Shown: positions 53,136 through 63,688 of the stretch, piece by piece
Numbering within the stretch: the first letter of the stretch is position 1
Layout of the letters: each line of letters begins with the position of its first letter
DNA from: Dyella flagellata
GTDB taxonomy: Bacteria > Pseudomonadota > Gammaproteobacteria > Xanthomonadales > Rhodanobacteraceae
Direction of reading: 5' to 3'
Length of the DNA stretch: 64,000 nucleotides
NCBI RefSeq assembly: GCF_030160275.1
Contig: NZ_BSOA01000040.1
Coordinates: forward strand, 1 to 64,000
Program-made: the position numbers and the translations under genes
Notes under the pieces: model-generated
What the model saw: only the letters and a program-made list of their open reading frames with translations
The model's database searches: none
What the model was told of the DNA's origin: nothing

Positions 53136-54464
53136 TCATGCCCCAAAGCCAAGGCCCTGCATCCGCGTCTGGCGCAGCCTGGATGACATCTCACGGATGA
53201 CGATGTGGACAATGGCGCGAATGCAGCGCTCTTCCCCCGCAAGGGTCACGCCAAGCTCCGGCCTTGCTGCCACGATCTGCCGATTTTCGTGCACCAAGTT
53301 CGCAAGGAGCACCTCCGCCCTGGCGTCGATGCGCCCCGCCATATCCATGAGAATACGGGTCGTCGCGCTCGAATTGATGCCCAGATCGCTCCCGGCCGCC
53401 ACCAGTAGCTCAGTCGACATGTCAGCGAACTTGAGCTTATCGCGGATCGTCCACGCCAGCTCAGAGAGCTGAGGCCAGGCATCCTTGCCCATGGCTTTCG
53501 TGTCGTAGGCCGAAGTGCTCAACAAGTCATAGTGCGGTGAGATATTCACACCGCGCTCATCGACCAGGAAGCTCAAGTTCTTGAGGTGAGCGTCACCGTT
53601 CCCCACCAACACGTTGAATGCCAGCCAGCGGAACATGCGTAGGCGTGCCGCTGCTCTAAGCTGGCATTGGTCAGCCAGCTGCCGCAGAGCATCAATGCTG
53701 CCTTCTTTGTATTTGAACAACGGCGCCAGACCCAACAGCTGACAGGCGTCGATGGCGTGGATGCGCCGCGTTTGCCCACCATCGTCCTGGCGGTCGAAGC
53801 GCGCCACCAGGTATACGGGCTCAGGAACGTATCGCCGATCGACCCACGGCACCTCAAGTCCCATTGAGGCAGCCAGCTTCATCACAAACCACTCATTGAT
53901 GACGGAATGGGCGAAGTCCTGGTCGGGGTGATCCGGCTTCAAGATGTGAGTGGACGGTTCTGAGCCCAGCGGTTCATAGAGCACTCCGTCGCGCACGACC
54001 ACAGCCAGCTTGTGCTGGGCACCAGCCAAGGACATACGTTTGGTGGCCGCGTGCGTCAGCGGTAGTGCGGGCAGCTGACGGATGCGTTCGGAGAGGCGGG
54101 CGTCTTGCAGTGGACGCAAGCCATCCGCATCTGGCACGAATTCGCTTTCAGGGAGAAGGGTCAGCGCGCCAGCCGACTCGCGACCATAATAAGCCAAGAG
54201 ACCCATCGCGTCGGCTTGGTCGATCTTGGCGTCCTTGGCCAAAAGCGCGCGCTGGCCTTCCTCGGGCAGGAGGTTGTCGAAGTACCACTGCACCGGGCGC
54301 TTGGTAGCGCCGTCAACGATCGGCGAGGCTTTCGGATCAAGCGCAGGGCTGAGGGGAAATCGTGTCCAGGCCTCGTCGTAAACGAAGCGCCAGAGCCCGG
54401 CCTCTTCCTCGATAGCGCCGACGCGTTGTTTGTCCAACCAAGCGACCAACCGGCGGACGGTCAT
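53136..54464 (-). CDS. hipA: HipA-family serine/threonine kinase toxin
   Basis: 442 residues, close to E. coli HipA. N-terminal couple-HipA domain, then kinase core: SLAGAQHKLAV (ATP loop with the regulatory serine), catalytic GNGDAHLKNLSFL, and metal aspartate in HYDLLST. HipA kinases phosphorylate aminoacyl-tRNA synthetases and cause growth arrest and persistence. Coupled to the antitoxin gene by a 4-nt overlap (ATGA). Frame intact, so likely functional. Confidence 0.93.
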   Translation of the reverse strand: MTVRRLVAWLDKQRVGAIEEEAGLWRFVYDEAWTRFPLSPALDPKASPIVDGATKRPVQWYFDNLLPEEGQRALLAKDAKIDQADAMGLLAYYGRESAGALTLLPESEFVPDADGLRPLQDARLSERIRQLPALPLTHAATKRMSLAGAQHKLAVVVRDGVLYEPLGSEPSTHILKPDHPDQDFAHSVINEWFVMKLAASMGLEVPWVDRRYVPEPVYLVARFDRQDDGGQTRRIHAIDACQLLGLAPLFKYKEGSIDALRQLADQCQLRAAARLRMFRWLAFNVLVGNGDAHLKNLSFLVDERGVNISPHYDLLSTSAYDTKAMGKDAWPQLSELAWTIRDKLKFADMSTELLVAAGSDLGINSSATTRILMDMAGRIDARAEVLLANLVHENRQIVAARPELGVTLAGEERCIRAIVHIVIREMSSRLRQTRMQGLGFGA

Positions 54465-54721
54465 GCGTCACCATCCATAATCCGACGAACGCGATCGGCT
54501 GCGCTGTCCGGCACATCCAGCTCGATGCGAACGCCGAGGTCGGTCAGCACGCGGTACAGCAGGCCCCATTGCACGGTGTCCGACCCGCGCTCGACTTTCG
54601 ACAGGAAGTTCTCGCTCACTTGCATGCTGCCCGCCGTGTCATCTTGGCGCATGTTCTGGGCCTTGCGGACTGCACGTAGTACCGGCCCCAGGTCTTTGGC
54701 GGATTTCAGGATTACTTTCAC
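54461..54721 (-). CDS. hipB: HipB-family antitoxin (helix-turn-helix)
   Basis: 86 residues from a GTG at 54721 with GAGGA at 7-nt spacing; the longer open frame runs through the operator and is unlikely. Xre-type helix-turn-helix: VLRAVRKAQNMRQDDTAGSMQVSENFLSKVERGSD. Neutralises HipA and represses the operon through the palindromes upstream. Confidence 0.9.
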   Translation of the reverse strand: MKVILKSAKDLGPVLRAVRKAQNMRQDDTAGSMQVSENFLSKVERGSDTVQWGLLYRVLTDLGVRIELDVPDSAADRVRRIMDGDA

Positions 54722-54727
54722 AGGCGA

Positions 54728-54747
54728 ATCCTCACGCTTATAAGGAT
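54728..54747. promoter_or_regulatory. hipBA operator 1
   Basis: ATCCTCACGCTTATAAGGAT, an imperfect dyad (ATCCTNA/TNAGGAT) just upstream of hipB, overlapping the expected promoter. The ATCC..GGAT ends resemble the enteric HipB operator TATCC-N8-GGATA. Confidence 0.65.
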
Positions 54748-54828
54748 TTGTCCAAGATAAGGCTATAACACCCGAAAATCCACACGAACGTGCGGATTGG
54801 GTCTCGTGGGTCGGCCGGCTCTTAAGAT

Positions 54829-54846
54829 TCCTCACGCTTGTGAGGA
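54829..54846. promoter_or_regulatory. hipBA operator 2
   Basis: TCCTCAC-GCTT-GTGAGGA, a perfect 7-bp dyad sharing CCTCACGCTT with operator 1. The centres of the two sites are 100 bp apart, allowing looping by HipB/HipA complexes. Confidence 0.65.
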
Positions 54847-54874
54847 TTTTTAGCGACCTGCAACGCGTCCGCAA

Positions 54875-55185
54875 AAACCGGAGGATGGCTCGTGCCAGTT
54901 ACGTCGGCACATCGAACTGATGCCGGCGCCCGCAGCAGTGCTGGTGTGTTGGTGAGCGATGTATAAGCAGTTGGTGGTGATGGTGCTGATGCCCACCGGT
55001 ATACATCGCGAAGTGCGATCAACAGCGATCATCGCGGCATGTGCAGACGCAAGCGATCAACAGATTTCGCCTGCGCAACAATTTGTTACGCCGCCAACAA
55101 AAAACCGCCCCATGACAGGACGGTTTTACGTAGCTCTCTCGTGCTTGCCTTTTTTAGATGACACCAAACTCAGGCGCACTGATTT
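54875..55185. other. Non-coding right part of the islet
   Basis: No convincing gene; short frames have no SD or family resemblance. Includes the terminator of tRNA-Val at 55099-55128. Confidence 0.5.
55099..55128 (-). terminator. Terminator-like hairpin downstream of intact tRNA-Val
   Basis: Minus strand AAACCGTCC..GGGGCGGTTT with a following T6 run. It is within the islet and replaces the original tRNA terminator now at 52960-52987. Confidence 0.6.
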
Positions 55186-55188
55186 AAT

Positions 55189-55263
55189 TGGTGGGCGGTA
55201 CAAGGATCGAACTTGTGACCCCTTCCATGTCAAGGAAGTGCTCTACCGCTGAGCTAACCGCCC
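55189..55263 (-). tRNA. tRNA-Val (GAC)
   Basis: 75 nt with encoded CCA: acceptor GGGCGGT/ACCGCCC, D arm GCTC/GAGC, anticodon arm CTTCC-TTGACAT-GGAAG, T arm ACAAG-TTCGATC-CTTGT. The 3' 48 nt are duplicated at the far end of the hipBA islet. Confidence 0.96.
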
Positions 55264-55313
55264 GTAGCATCGCACGGCACGCCGCGCGAGCCGCGTAGTC
55301 TACCCGAACCACC

Positions 55314-57347
<2,034 letters not shown>

Positions 57348-57475
57348 GGGCTTCACCTGCGGGTGCTCCGGGCCATTTTAAACACCCGTACTGACATGAT
57401 TTGTCAGCAGAGCCTGACCGGACTCCCTGCCGCACGCCGATTGGCCTGACAGAAACGGGGCCTAGCATGGCCTGA

Positions 57476-58012
57476 ATGAAGATGACCAAGCTGCGAGGTT
57501 TCGGTCTGATCGAGCAGATCATCGCCCTGGCGGTGCTGGCCGTACTGGCGACGATCGCCATACCCGCCTTCCGCCGCCTGGTGGTGGGCTATGAATTGCG
57601 CGTCGCGCAGAGTGACTACATGGCAGCCTTGCAGCATGCGCGCAATCTGGCCGTGAACGAACAGGTACGCACTATTTTTTGCCCCAGCCGCAATGCGCTC
57701 ACCTGCAATCTGGACAACCAATGGGAGGGCGGGTGGTTGATCGGGCGCGATCCGAGCGGCAAGCAACAGGTAGAAGGAAAACCGCTTTACACCGGAGGCA
57801 GGTATTCCCCATCGATCCGCATCGTGGGCAGCGACAAGAAACATTTCTGGTTCAAGCCCGATGGCGGTTCCGCTGGCACCCTGCAGCGCCTTGTATTGTG
57901 CACACACGAGAGGCCGCCACGAATCCGCGTGGTACGCGTAGCGATGCAGGGGCGAATCAGGGCTGCACCCCCCGAACGGGAGGATGTGGCCAAATGCCCG
58001 GCAGGCAGGTGA
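57476..58012 (+). CDS. Type IV pseudopilin (GspH/FimT-like)
   Basis: 178 residues. Prepilin peptidase site KLRG|FGLIEQ with Phe+1 and Glu+5, followed by the hydrophobic helix IIALAVLAVLATIAIPAF. The remainder fits the GspH domain. Minor pilin or type II secretion pseudopilin; stands alone between uvrB and the TPM gene, so the partner machinery is elsewhere. Four cysteines in the globular part. Confidence 0.85.
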   Translation: MKMTKLRGFGLIEQIIALAVLAVLATIAIPAFRRLVVGYELRVAQSDYMAALQHARNLAVNEQVRTIFCPSRNALTCNLDNQWEGGWLIGRDPSGKQQVEGKPLYTGGRYSPSIRIVGSDKKHFWFKPDGGSAGTLQRLVLCTHERPPRIRVVRVAMQGRIRAAPPEREDVAKCPAGR

Positions 58013-58024
58013 CTGGAGGTTTAT

Positions 58025-58531
58025 TCAAAGCAACACCGGACGATCCGGCAATTCATCCGGCCGCGCCCGGCCATGGCTTGGGAAATGCTGCGCCAACAGC
58101 GCATGCACCTGGGTAATGCCGTGCAACGCGCCAGCGCGCCATTGCCCGGCCGCAAAATTTTCCCGCATGCCGCCACAGATCGCCGTCCACTCTTCCTGCT
58201 TTACACGCCGCGCAATGCCGCGATCGGCCACGATCTCGATGCGATGCTCCGACATCAGCACATAGATGAGCACACCGCAGTTGTGTTCGGTATCCCACAC
58301 TCCGAGCTGCCCGAACACTTGCCGCGCACGTTCGCTGGCATCCAGTCCCGCCCATGCCGCCGGCAAAGGAAGGCGCGATTCGACGGCAAAGCGCACTTCG
58401 CCCAGGTGTGTGCGTTCGCCATCGGCGATCGCTGCGGTCATGTCATCCAGCAGTTCAGACGGAAAGCGCCGCCGAAGCTGGAACCAGCCTTCGAACAGAT
58501 TCGCCATGATTCGTTGCGTACGGGTAGACAT
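58025..58531 (-). CDS. TPM-domain protein
   Basis: 168 residues from the ATG at 58531, two nt after the stop of the TPM/glycine-rich gene; the longer open frame is an antisense-like read of its glycine tail. TPM_phosphatase-type features: MTAAIADGERTHLGEVRFAVE and HNCGVLIYVLMSEHRIEIVADRGIA. No signal peptide. Follows the lemA-ygcG pair in one operon. Function of such proteins in bacteria is unclear. Confidence 0.82.
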   Translation of the reverse strand: MSTRTQRIMANLFEGWFQLRRRFPSELLDDMTAAIADGERTHLGEVRFAVESRLPLPAAWAGLDASERARQVFGQLGVWDTEHNCGVLIYVLMSEHRIEIVADRGIARRVKQEEWTAICGGMRENFAAGQWRAGALHGITQVHALLAQHFPSHGRARPDELPDRPVLL

Positions 58532-58532
58532 G

Positions 58533-59417
58533 TCACCAGCTCCCGGAGGCACCGCCTCCACCGAAACTGCCGCCCCCACCACTGAAGCCGCCACCGCCAC
58601 CGCTACCACCGAAGCCGCCACCGCCAAACCCGCCGCCACCCCAACCGCCCCAGCCACCGCCACCAATGGATCGATTGGAACTGGACGGCAGCAACATGAA
58701 CAGGCCGCCGAGAATGCCGCCAACAATTCCGACGCCGACCGACGCCAACATCCACAGCACGCCACCCACCACGAACCCGCCCAGGGGAGCCCGTACTAGC
58801 GCAGGCGTGCGACCGAAGATGCCGCGCATCCCGATCAGCGCGAACAGAGCAATGAAAAACAGACCTTGCAGATTGGAGCCATGCCGGGCCTCGTTGCCAC
58901 GTACGGGCGGCGGAAGAGGTTCACCGTCAATCAATTGCGTAAGCGCACCCACGGCATCATGGATACCGCCGAAGTAGTCGTTGTTGCGAAACTTCGGCGC
59001 GAGGTATTCGCGAATGATGCGGGCTGCCGCAGCATCGGGAATCGCCCCTTCCAGCCCATAGCCGACCTCGATACGCGCTTGCCGATCCTGCTTGGCGATG
59101 AGTAGCAATACACCATCGTCGACACCCTTGCGGCCGACCTTGTTGGCCTCGGCCACGCGCAACGAATAATCCTCGATTTCATCGGGCTGGGTGCTGCCGA
59201 CCATCAGCACGGTGAGTTGCGCGCCTTTGAGTTTTTCCAGGTCGACGAGCTGCGCATCAAGCTGATCGATTTGCTGGGAAGTCAGCGTGCCGGTCAGATC
59301 AGTTACGTGACGCGCAAGCTTGGGTATCGCAGGCTGATCGTCTGCACGCAATACCATCCAGGGCGACAGCAAGGCTATCGCCAGGATCATCCACAGGCGC
59401 AATCCGCGCCGTGCCAT
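58533..59417 (-). CDS. TPM-domain membrane protein with glycine-rich tail (YgcG-like)
   Basis: 294 residues: signal peptide (RRGLRLWMILAIALLSPWMVLRA), a periplasmic TPM domain (about 30-165: LTGTLTSQQIDQLDAQL, DGVLLLIAKQDRQARIEVGYGLEGAIPD), two transmembrane segments (about 187-245) and a C-terminal tail almost entirely Gly/Ser/Phe/Trp. Lies one nt after lemA. Such LemA-YgcG pairs are widespread; function unknown. Confidence 0.88.
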   Translation of the reverse strand: MARRGLRLWMILAIALLSPWMVLRADDQPAIPKLARHVTDLTGTLTSQQIDQLDAQLVDLEKLKGAQLTVLMVGSTQPDEIEDYSLRVAEANKVGRKGVDDGVLLLIAKQDRQARIEVGYGLEGAIPDAAAARIIREYLAPKFRNNDYFGGIHDAVGALTQLIDGEPLPPPVRGNEARHGSNLQGLFFIALFALIGMRGIFGRTPALVRAPLGGFVVGGVLWMLASVGVGIVGGILGGLFMLLPSSSNRSIGGGGWGGWGGGGFGGGGFGGSGGGGGFSGGGGSFGGGGASGSW

Positions 59418-59418
59418 G

Positions 59419-60039
59419 TCAATGCGCCGAAGCAGTAGGCGCAGGCGTGCCGTTGCCGAATTCCACGGTCGGCGCGGCGGAAATCGCCTTTTCGTTCTCC
59501 ACCGAGAAATTCGGCTTCACCTGGTAGCCGAACATCTTGGCAGTGAGATTGCTGGGGAAGCTGCGGACCAACGAGTTGTACTGCTGCACCGCCTGGATGT
59601 AGCGATTGCGCGCCACCGCGATACGGTTCTCCGTGCCCTCCAGCTGCGCCTGCAGATTCTGGAACACGCCGTCCGCCTTCAGGTTCGGATAGCTCTCGCT
59701 TACCGCCATCAGCCTCGACAAGGCGCTGGTGAGCTGACCCTGCGCGGCCTGGAATTTGGCCAGTGCTTCAGGATTGTTCGCCAGCTCAGGGGTTACCTGG
59801 ATGCTGCCTGCGCGCGAACGCGCTTGGGCCACCTCGGTAAAAATCTTGTCCTCGTGCGCGGCATACCCCTTCACGGTGTTGACCAGGTTCGGCACCAGGT
59901 CCGCGCGCCGTTGATACTGGTTGAGCACTTCGGACCATTGCGCCTTGACCACTTCGTCCTGCTTCTGGATGGAGTTGTAGCCGCAACCGGTCAGCATGAC
60001 AGCCAGTAGCAACAGCACAAGAACGCGTAGACATTTCAT
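59419..60039 (-). CDS. LemA-family lipoprotein
   Basis: 206 residues; lipobox LTGC (lipidated Cys19) after a hydrophobic leader. The LemA core is seen in EVLNQYQRRADLVPNLVNTVKGYAAHE and the helical ARSRAGS..ARNRYIQAVQQYNSLVRSFPSN segments. Anchored in the envelope. First gene of a lemA-ygcG-TPM operon. Confidence 0.92.
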   Translation of the reverse strand: MKCLRVLVLLLLAVMLTGCGYNSIQKQDEVVKAQWSEVLNQYQRRADLVPNLVNTVKGYAAHEDKIFTEVAQARSRAGSIQVTPELANNPEALAKFQAAQGQLTSALSRLMAVSESYPNLKADGVFQNLQAQLEGTENRIAVARNRYIQAVQQYNSLVRSFPSNLTAKMFGYQVKPNFSVENEKAISAAPTVEFGNGTPAPTASAH

Positions 60040-60091
60040 GGGAAGGCTCCTTTCCTGTTGACGGCCATTGCAGCACCAGGCTTGTTCAAGG

Positions 60092-60466
60092 TCAAAACCA
60101 GCGCGGCCCCAGGATCAAACCCCAGCACAGCACCACCAGCACCAGCAACAGGAATACCGCGGCCGAGCCCATGTCCTTGGCCCGGCCGGCCAGTTCGTGG
60201 AACTCAGGGCTGACCTTGTCCACCACCGCCTCGATCGCCGAATTGAGCAGCTCAACCGACAGCACCAGGATGACCGGAAACACCAGGGCGATTTTCTCCA
60301 ACGCACCGTTTCCGACCCACAAGCCGACCGGAACCAGAATGACCGTTAGCATCGCCTCCAGCCGAAACGAGGCCTCGTGACGCCAACCTGCCCTGAGGCC
60401 GCTCATCGACCATCGGAAGGCGCGCCACAGCTGGCGCGGATCGCCGCGAAACCCGTTACCGGGCAT
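60092..60466 (-). CDS. dgkA: Diacylglycerol kinase
   Basis: 124 residues from the ATG at 60466; a GTG twelve codons upstream is an alternative. Three transmembrane helices and the DgkA signature VELLNSAIEAVVDKVS with the catalytic glutamate. Phosphorylates diacylglycerol in the inner membrane to recycle lipid released in envelope glycan synthesis. Confidence 0.93.
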   Translation of the reverse strand: MPGNGFRGDPRQLWRAFRWSMSGLRAGWRHEASFRLEAMLTVILVPVGLWVGNGALEKIALVFPVILVLSVELLNSAIEAVVDKVSPEFHELAGRAKDMGSAAVFLLLVLVVLCWGLILGPRWF

Positions 60467-60716
60467 GGCTAAAAAGGTTGGCCCAGAAGGGAATTGCGGC
60501 ACTTTTCTGCATGGCGGCTAAGGCTCCCGGAGGGCGGCAACAAGGCGGTCATGATGCCATAAGCCAGCAGGCACACAGGCGCATCGCAGGATTTCGCTTG
60601 CCGCATTGCAACTTTTCGCTAATGACATTTGCGTTACGCTGCGGTGAATATGCCTAGCCTACGGCAAAAACAGGTCGATTTTGACCTTGCAGTACACGTA
60701 TTTACGGAAGCGCCGA

Positions 60717-62267
60717 ATGACCACACTCACCCGAACTGTTTCACCGACCCGCTCCTTCACCACGGTCTTCCTGATCGAAATGTGGGAGCGCTTCGGCTTC
60801 TACGGCATGCAGGTACTGATGGTCACCTTCATGATGAAGAAGCTGGGTTTTGTCGATACCAAGGCCAATCTCGTTTGGGGCGCGGCAGCGGCATTGATCT
60901 ACGCCACGCCCGCGATCGGCGGCTGGGTCGGCGACAAACTGCTGGGCACGCGGCGCACCATGCTGATGGGCGCCACCATCCTCGCACTCGGTTACGGGAT
61001 GCTATGGATACCCACGGAAAACGCCTACATCACTTATCTTTCCCTCGGCGTGATCGTGGTCGGCAACGGCTTCTTCAAACCCAACGCCGGCAACCTGGTG
61101 CGCAAGATCTACGAAGGCGACGAAACGCGCATCGATAGCGCCTTCACCATCTATTACATGGCGGTGAACATCGGCTCGATGGTTTCGATGACCGCAACGC
61201 CCTGGATCCGCAACTACATCGGCGCACTCTTCGGCGATGACCTGGGCTGGCATACGGCCTTCGGCGCATGTTCCGTCGGCCTGGTGCTGGGCCTGATCAA
61301 TTACTCGCTGATGCGACGTACCTTGTCGCATATCGGCTCGCCCAGCGACGAACGCCCGCTCGACTTCAAGCGCCTGGGCGCAGTGTTGCTGGCGGCGCTG
61401 GCGACGGTGTTTATCGCCGCCTTCATCCTGCAAAGCGAAACCATCGCCGAGTGGTGCGTGTACGGCGCCGGCGTCGTGATCCTGATCATCTTCGTGCACC
61501 TGATCCGCAGCAGCCAGCCCAACGAACGCGCAGGCCTCACGGCGGCGCTGGTGCTGACGGTGCAGACGATCTTCTTCTTCATTTTCTACGCGCAAATGGC
61601 GACGTCGTTGAATCTGTTTGCGCAGCGCAACGTGGATCTTTCGTTCTCGATCTTCGGCTTCCATCTGTTCAACTGGATCCCCGAGCAGTACCAGAACTTG
61701 AATGCCATCTGGATCGTGCTGCTGAGCCCGGTGCTGGTCTTCATCTACAACTCGCTCGGCAATCTCGGCAAGGATCCTTCCGTGGCGACGAAGTTCGCGT
61801 GGGGTTTCGCAGCGGTGGCGCTCGGCTTCTTCATGTATGGCTTTGGCGCAACCTGGGCCGTGAACGGCCAGGTTTCTTCGTGGGTGATGATCTGGGGCTA
61901 TGGCCTGTACTCACTGGGCGAGTTGCTGGTCAGCGGCCTGGGCCTGGCGATGATCGCGCGCTACGTACCCGAGCGCATGGGTGGCTTCATGATGGGCGCC
62001 TACTATGTGGCGGTGGGTATTTCGCAATACCTCGGCAGCGTGGTGGCCAACATCGCGCATATTCCGGACAACCTCACCGACCCGGTGCAATCGCTGGGTA
62101 TCTACACGCATCTGTTCAACATCCTCGGCTTCGTGGGCATCGGCTGCACCGTCGTCGCCATCCTGATCCTGCCGCTGATGAACAAGCTGTCGGCCAGGCA
62201 TTCCGGCGCAGCGGCCAACTTCGGGCCGCTGCCCGCCGCGCGCAGCGAGGAGTTTGATACGCCTTAA
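60717..62267 (+). CDS. Proton-dependent oligopeptide transporter (POT family)
   Basis: 516 residues from the ATG at 60717 (GGAAG 6 nt upstream). Twelve to fourteen transmembrane helices. POT signatures: FLIEMWERFGFYGMQ (the ExxER proton-coupling motif in helix 1) and VVGNGFFKPNAGNLVRKIY. Imports di- and tripeptides with protons (Dtp-like). Monocistronic; followed by a CTCTCC/GGAGAG hairpin. Confidence 0.93.
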   Translation: MTTLTRTVSPTRSFTTVFLIEMWERFGFYGMQVLMVTFMMKKLGFVDTKANLVWGAAAALIYATPAIGGWVGDKLLGTRRTMLMGATILALGYGMLWIPTENAYITYLSLGVIVVGNGFFKPNAGNLVRKIYEGDETRIDSAFTIYYMAVNIGSMVSMTATPWIRNYIGALFGDDLGWHTAFGACSVGLVLGLINYSLMRRTLSHIGSPSDERPLDFKRLGAVLLAALATVFIAAFILQSETIAEWCVYGAGVVILIIFVHLIRSSQPNERAGLTAALVLTVQTIFFFIFYAQMATSLNLFAQRNVDLSFSIFGFHLFNWIPEQYQNLNAIWIVLLSPVLVFIYNSLGNLGKDPSVATKFAWGFAAVALGFFMYGFGATWAVNGQVSSWVMIWGYGLYSLGELLVSGLGLAMIARYVPERMGGFMMGAYYVAVGISQYLGSVVANIAHIPDNLTDPVQSLGIYTHLFNILGFVGIGCTVVAILILPLMNKLSARHSGAAANFGPLPAARSEEFDTP

Positions 62268-62273
62268 ATTGCG

Positions 62274-62298
62274 CCCTCTCCCCTTCGGAGAGAGGGGC
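62274..62298. repeat. CCTCTCC..GGAGAGAGG hairpin
   Basis: Stem-loop between the POT transporter stop and the kinase start, of the same family as those at 24209, 25383 and 47731. Confidence 0.4.
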
Positions 62299-62314
62299 CT
62301 GCTAGGCTGCGGTC

Positions 62315-63595
62315 ATGCCGCAACATCCGCTCAATCAGCCCTTCGGGCCGTTCGCGCTCACGCGTACTCTCGCGTGGCTGCGCCTGTGTGCCATCGCCGG
62401 CCAAAGCATGGCGGTGATGGTGTGTTCCTGGTGGATGCACATCGACATCCCCACGCTTTCGCTGCTGCTCGGCATCGACCTGCTCGCCGTGTTCGCCGCG
62501 TTTGCCGCATGGCGCATCAGCCAGCCATGGCCGGTGCGCGAGTGGGAAACGGTGTGTCATATCGTCGCCGATACGCTGGTACTGGGCTATCTGCTCTACT
62601 TCACCGGCGGCGCCAGGAACCCGTTCGTCACCTTGCTGCTGGTTCCCATCGCACTTAGCGCAGCAGCCTTGTCGGGGCGCGCGATCCTCGCCGTGGCCGC
62701 CACTGCCGGTGCTGCGTACTTCGTGCTATTGCGCTGGTACGTGCCATTGCCAATGAACGAGCTGACGGTGAACGATCACGGCTTCTCGCTGCATGTGGCG
62801 GGCATGGGCGTGAACTTCGGCATTACCGCCTTGTTGCTCGGCTTCTTCATCAATCGGCTGGCCACCGCGGTGCGCACCCAGCAGCAGGAAGTCCAGCGGG
62901 TACGCGAGCGTGCCTTGCGCGACGAAGGGATCATGGCCATCGCCACGCAGGCGGCCGGCGCGGCGCATGAACTCAACACGCCGCTTTCCACCATGCGCAC
63001 GTTATTGCCGGAACTGCGGCGCGAGCATGCGTCAGATGCCGCCCTGGCCGAGGATCTGGCTTTGCTGGAAGGCCAGGTGGAGCGTTGCCGTACCATCCTC
63101 CGCGAGATGGTTGCCTTCGGCAAGGCGCAGCTGTCGCAGGAATCCGAACGGGCCACGCTGGCGGCCTTCATCCATGGCTGCCTCAAGCGCTTCCAGTTGC
63201 TGCGCCCTGAAGCGGAGCTGGAATTGCACGTACCCGCGCAACTTGACCAGCTGGTACTGCGCACGCCACCGGGCCTGCGTCATGCCTTGCTCAACCTGCT
63301 CAATAACGCCGTCGATGCATCAGCACTGCGCAATTCGAACAGCGTGACGCTGGAGGTGCGCCGGGATGGCCAATGGCTGGACTGGATCGTGCGCGACCAC
63401 GGCCCTGGCTTCGCTCCCACCAGCCCCCATGCGACCCTGGGCGAGAGCGGCAAGCAAAGCGGCCTGGGTATCGGCCTGGCGTTGGCCGAAGCCACCGCCG
63501 AACGGCTGGCTGGCGAATTGATCACACGCAACACGGAAAATGGCGCGGAAATGTGCCTGCGGCTGCCTCTATCCACCGTCTCCCAGGGGGCATAA
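62315..63595 (+). CDS. regB: RegB/PrrB-type redox-sensing histidine kinase
   Basis: 426 residues: six hydrophobic segments within residues 17-182, with the quinone-binding motif GGARNPF (98-104, canonical GGxxNPF). The H-box has phospho-acceptor H218 (GAAHELNTPLST), followed exactly 40 residues later by C258 (ERCRTIL), the spacing of the redox-active cysteine in Rhodobacter RegB. The HATPase domain ends with GLGIGLALAEATAERL. Would monitor respiratory redox state with the response regulator downstream. Confidence 0.9.
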   Translation: MPQHPLNQPFGPFALTRTLAWLRLCAIAGQSMAVMVCSWWMHIDIPTLSLLLGIDLLAVFAAFAAWRISQPWPVREWETVCHIVADTLVLGYLLYFTGGARNPFVTLLLVPIALSAAALSGRAILAVAATAGAAYFVLLRWYVPLPMNELTVNDHGFSLHVAGMGVNFGITALLLGFFINRLATAVRTQQQEVQRVRERALRDEGIMAIATQAAGAAHELNTPLSTMRTLLPELRREHASDAALAEDLALLEGQVERCRTILREMVAFGKAQLSQESERATLAAFIHGCLKRFQLLRPEAELELHVPAQLDQLVLRTPPGLRHALLNLLNNAVDASALRNSNSVTLEVRRDGQWLDWIVRDHGPGFAPTSPHATLGESGKQSGLGIGLALAEATAERLAGELITRNTENGAEMCLRLPLSTVSQGA

Positions 63596-63602
63596 CCCCG
63601 GC

Positions 63603-63615
63603 TCAGAGCATCCCT
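63603..63615. repeat. 13-nt copy of the cloverleaf element tip
   Basis: TCAGAGCATCCCT is identical to 29966-29978, the right end of the 329-bp element. Here it lies alone in the regB-regA gap. Could be a remnant or a shared target or end sequence. Confidence 0.4.
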
Positions 63616-63688
63616 AGAACGCCGCCGACGCGCACGCGAGCCGCATATCCGGCAAAATAGGCAGGCTAAAGACGAGCAGAAGCAGCAC

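Larger units (their letters stand above)
52994..55236. mobile_element. 2.2-kb islet at tRNA-Val carrying hipBA
   Basis: Bounded by the two 51-bp direct repeats; the intact tRNA-Val is restored at the right end. Cargo is the hipB-hipA toxin-antitoxin pair. No integrase, transposase or other mobility gene is present, so it is either a remnant of a larger island or moved by enzymes supplied in trans. Confidence 0.8.

Noticed and set aside
54822-55022. 66-codon minus frame in the right part of the hipBA islet
   Set aside because: Covers operator 2, lacks an SD and resembles nothing; no integrase remnant was found.
58532-58765. N-terminal extension of the TPM-domain gene
   Set aside because: It is a second-frame read of the glycine-rich tail of the gene upstream; the ATG at 58531 fits the domain.
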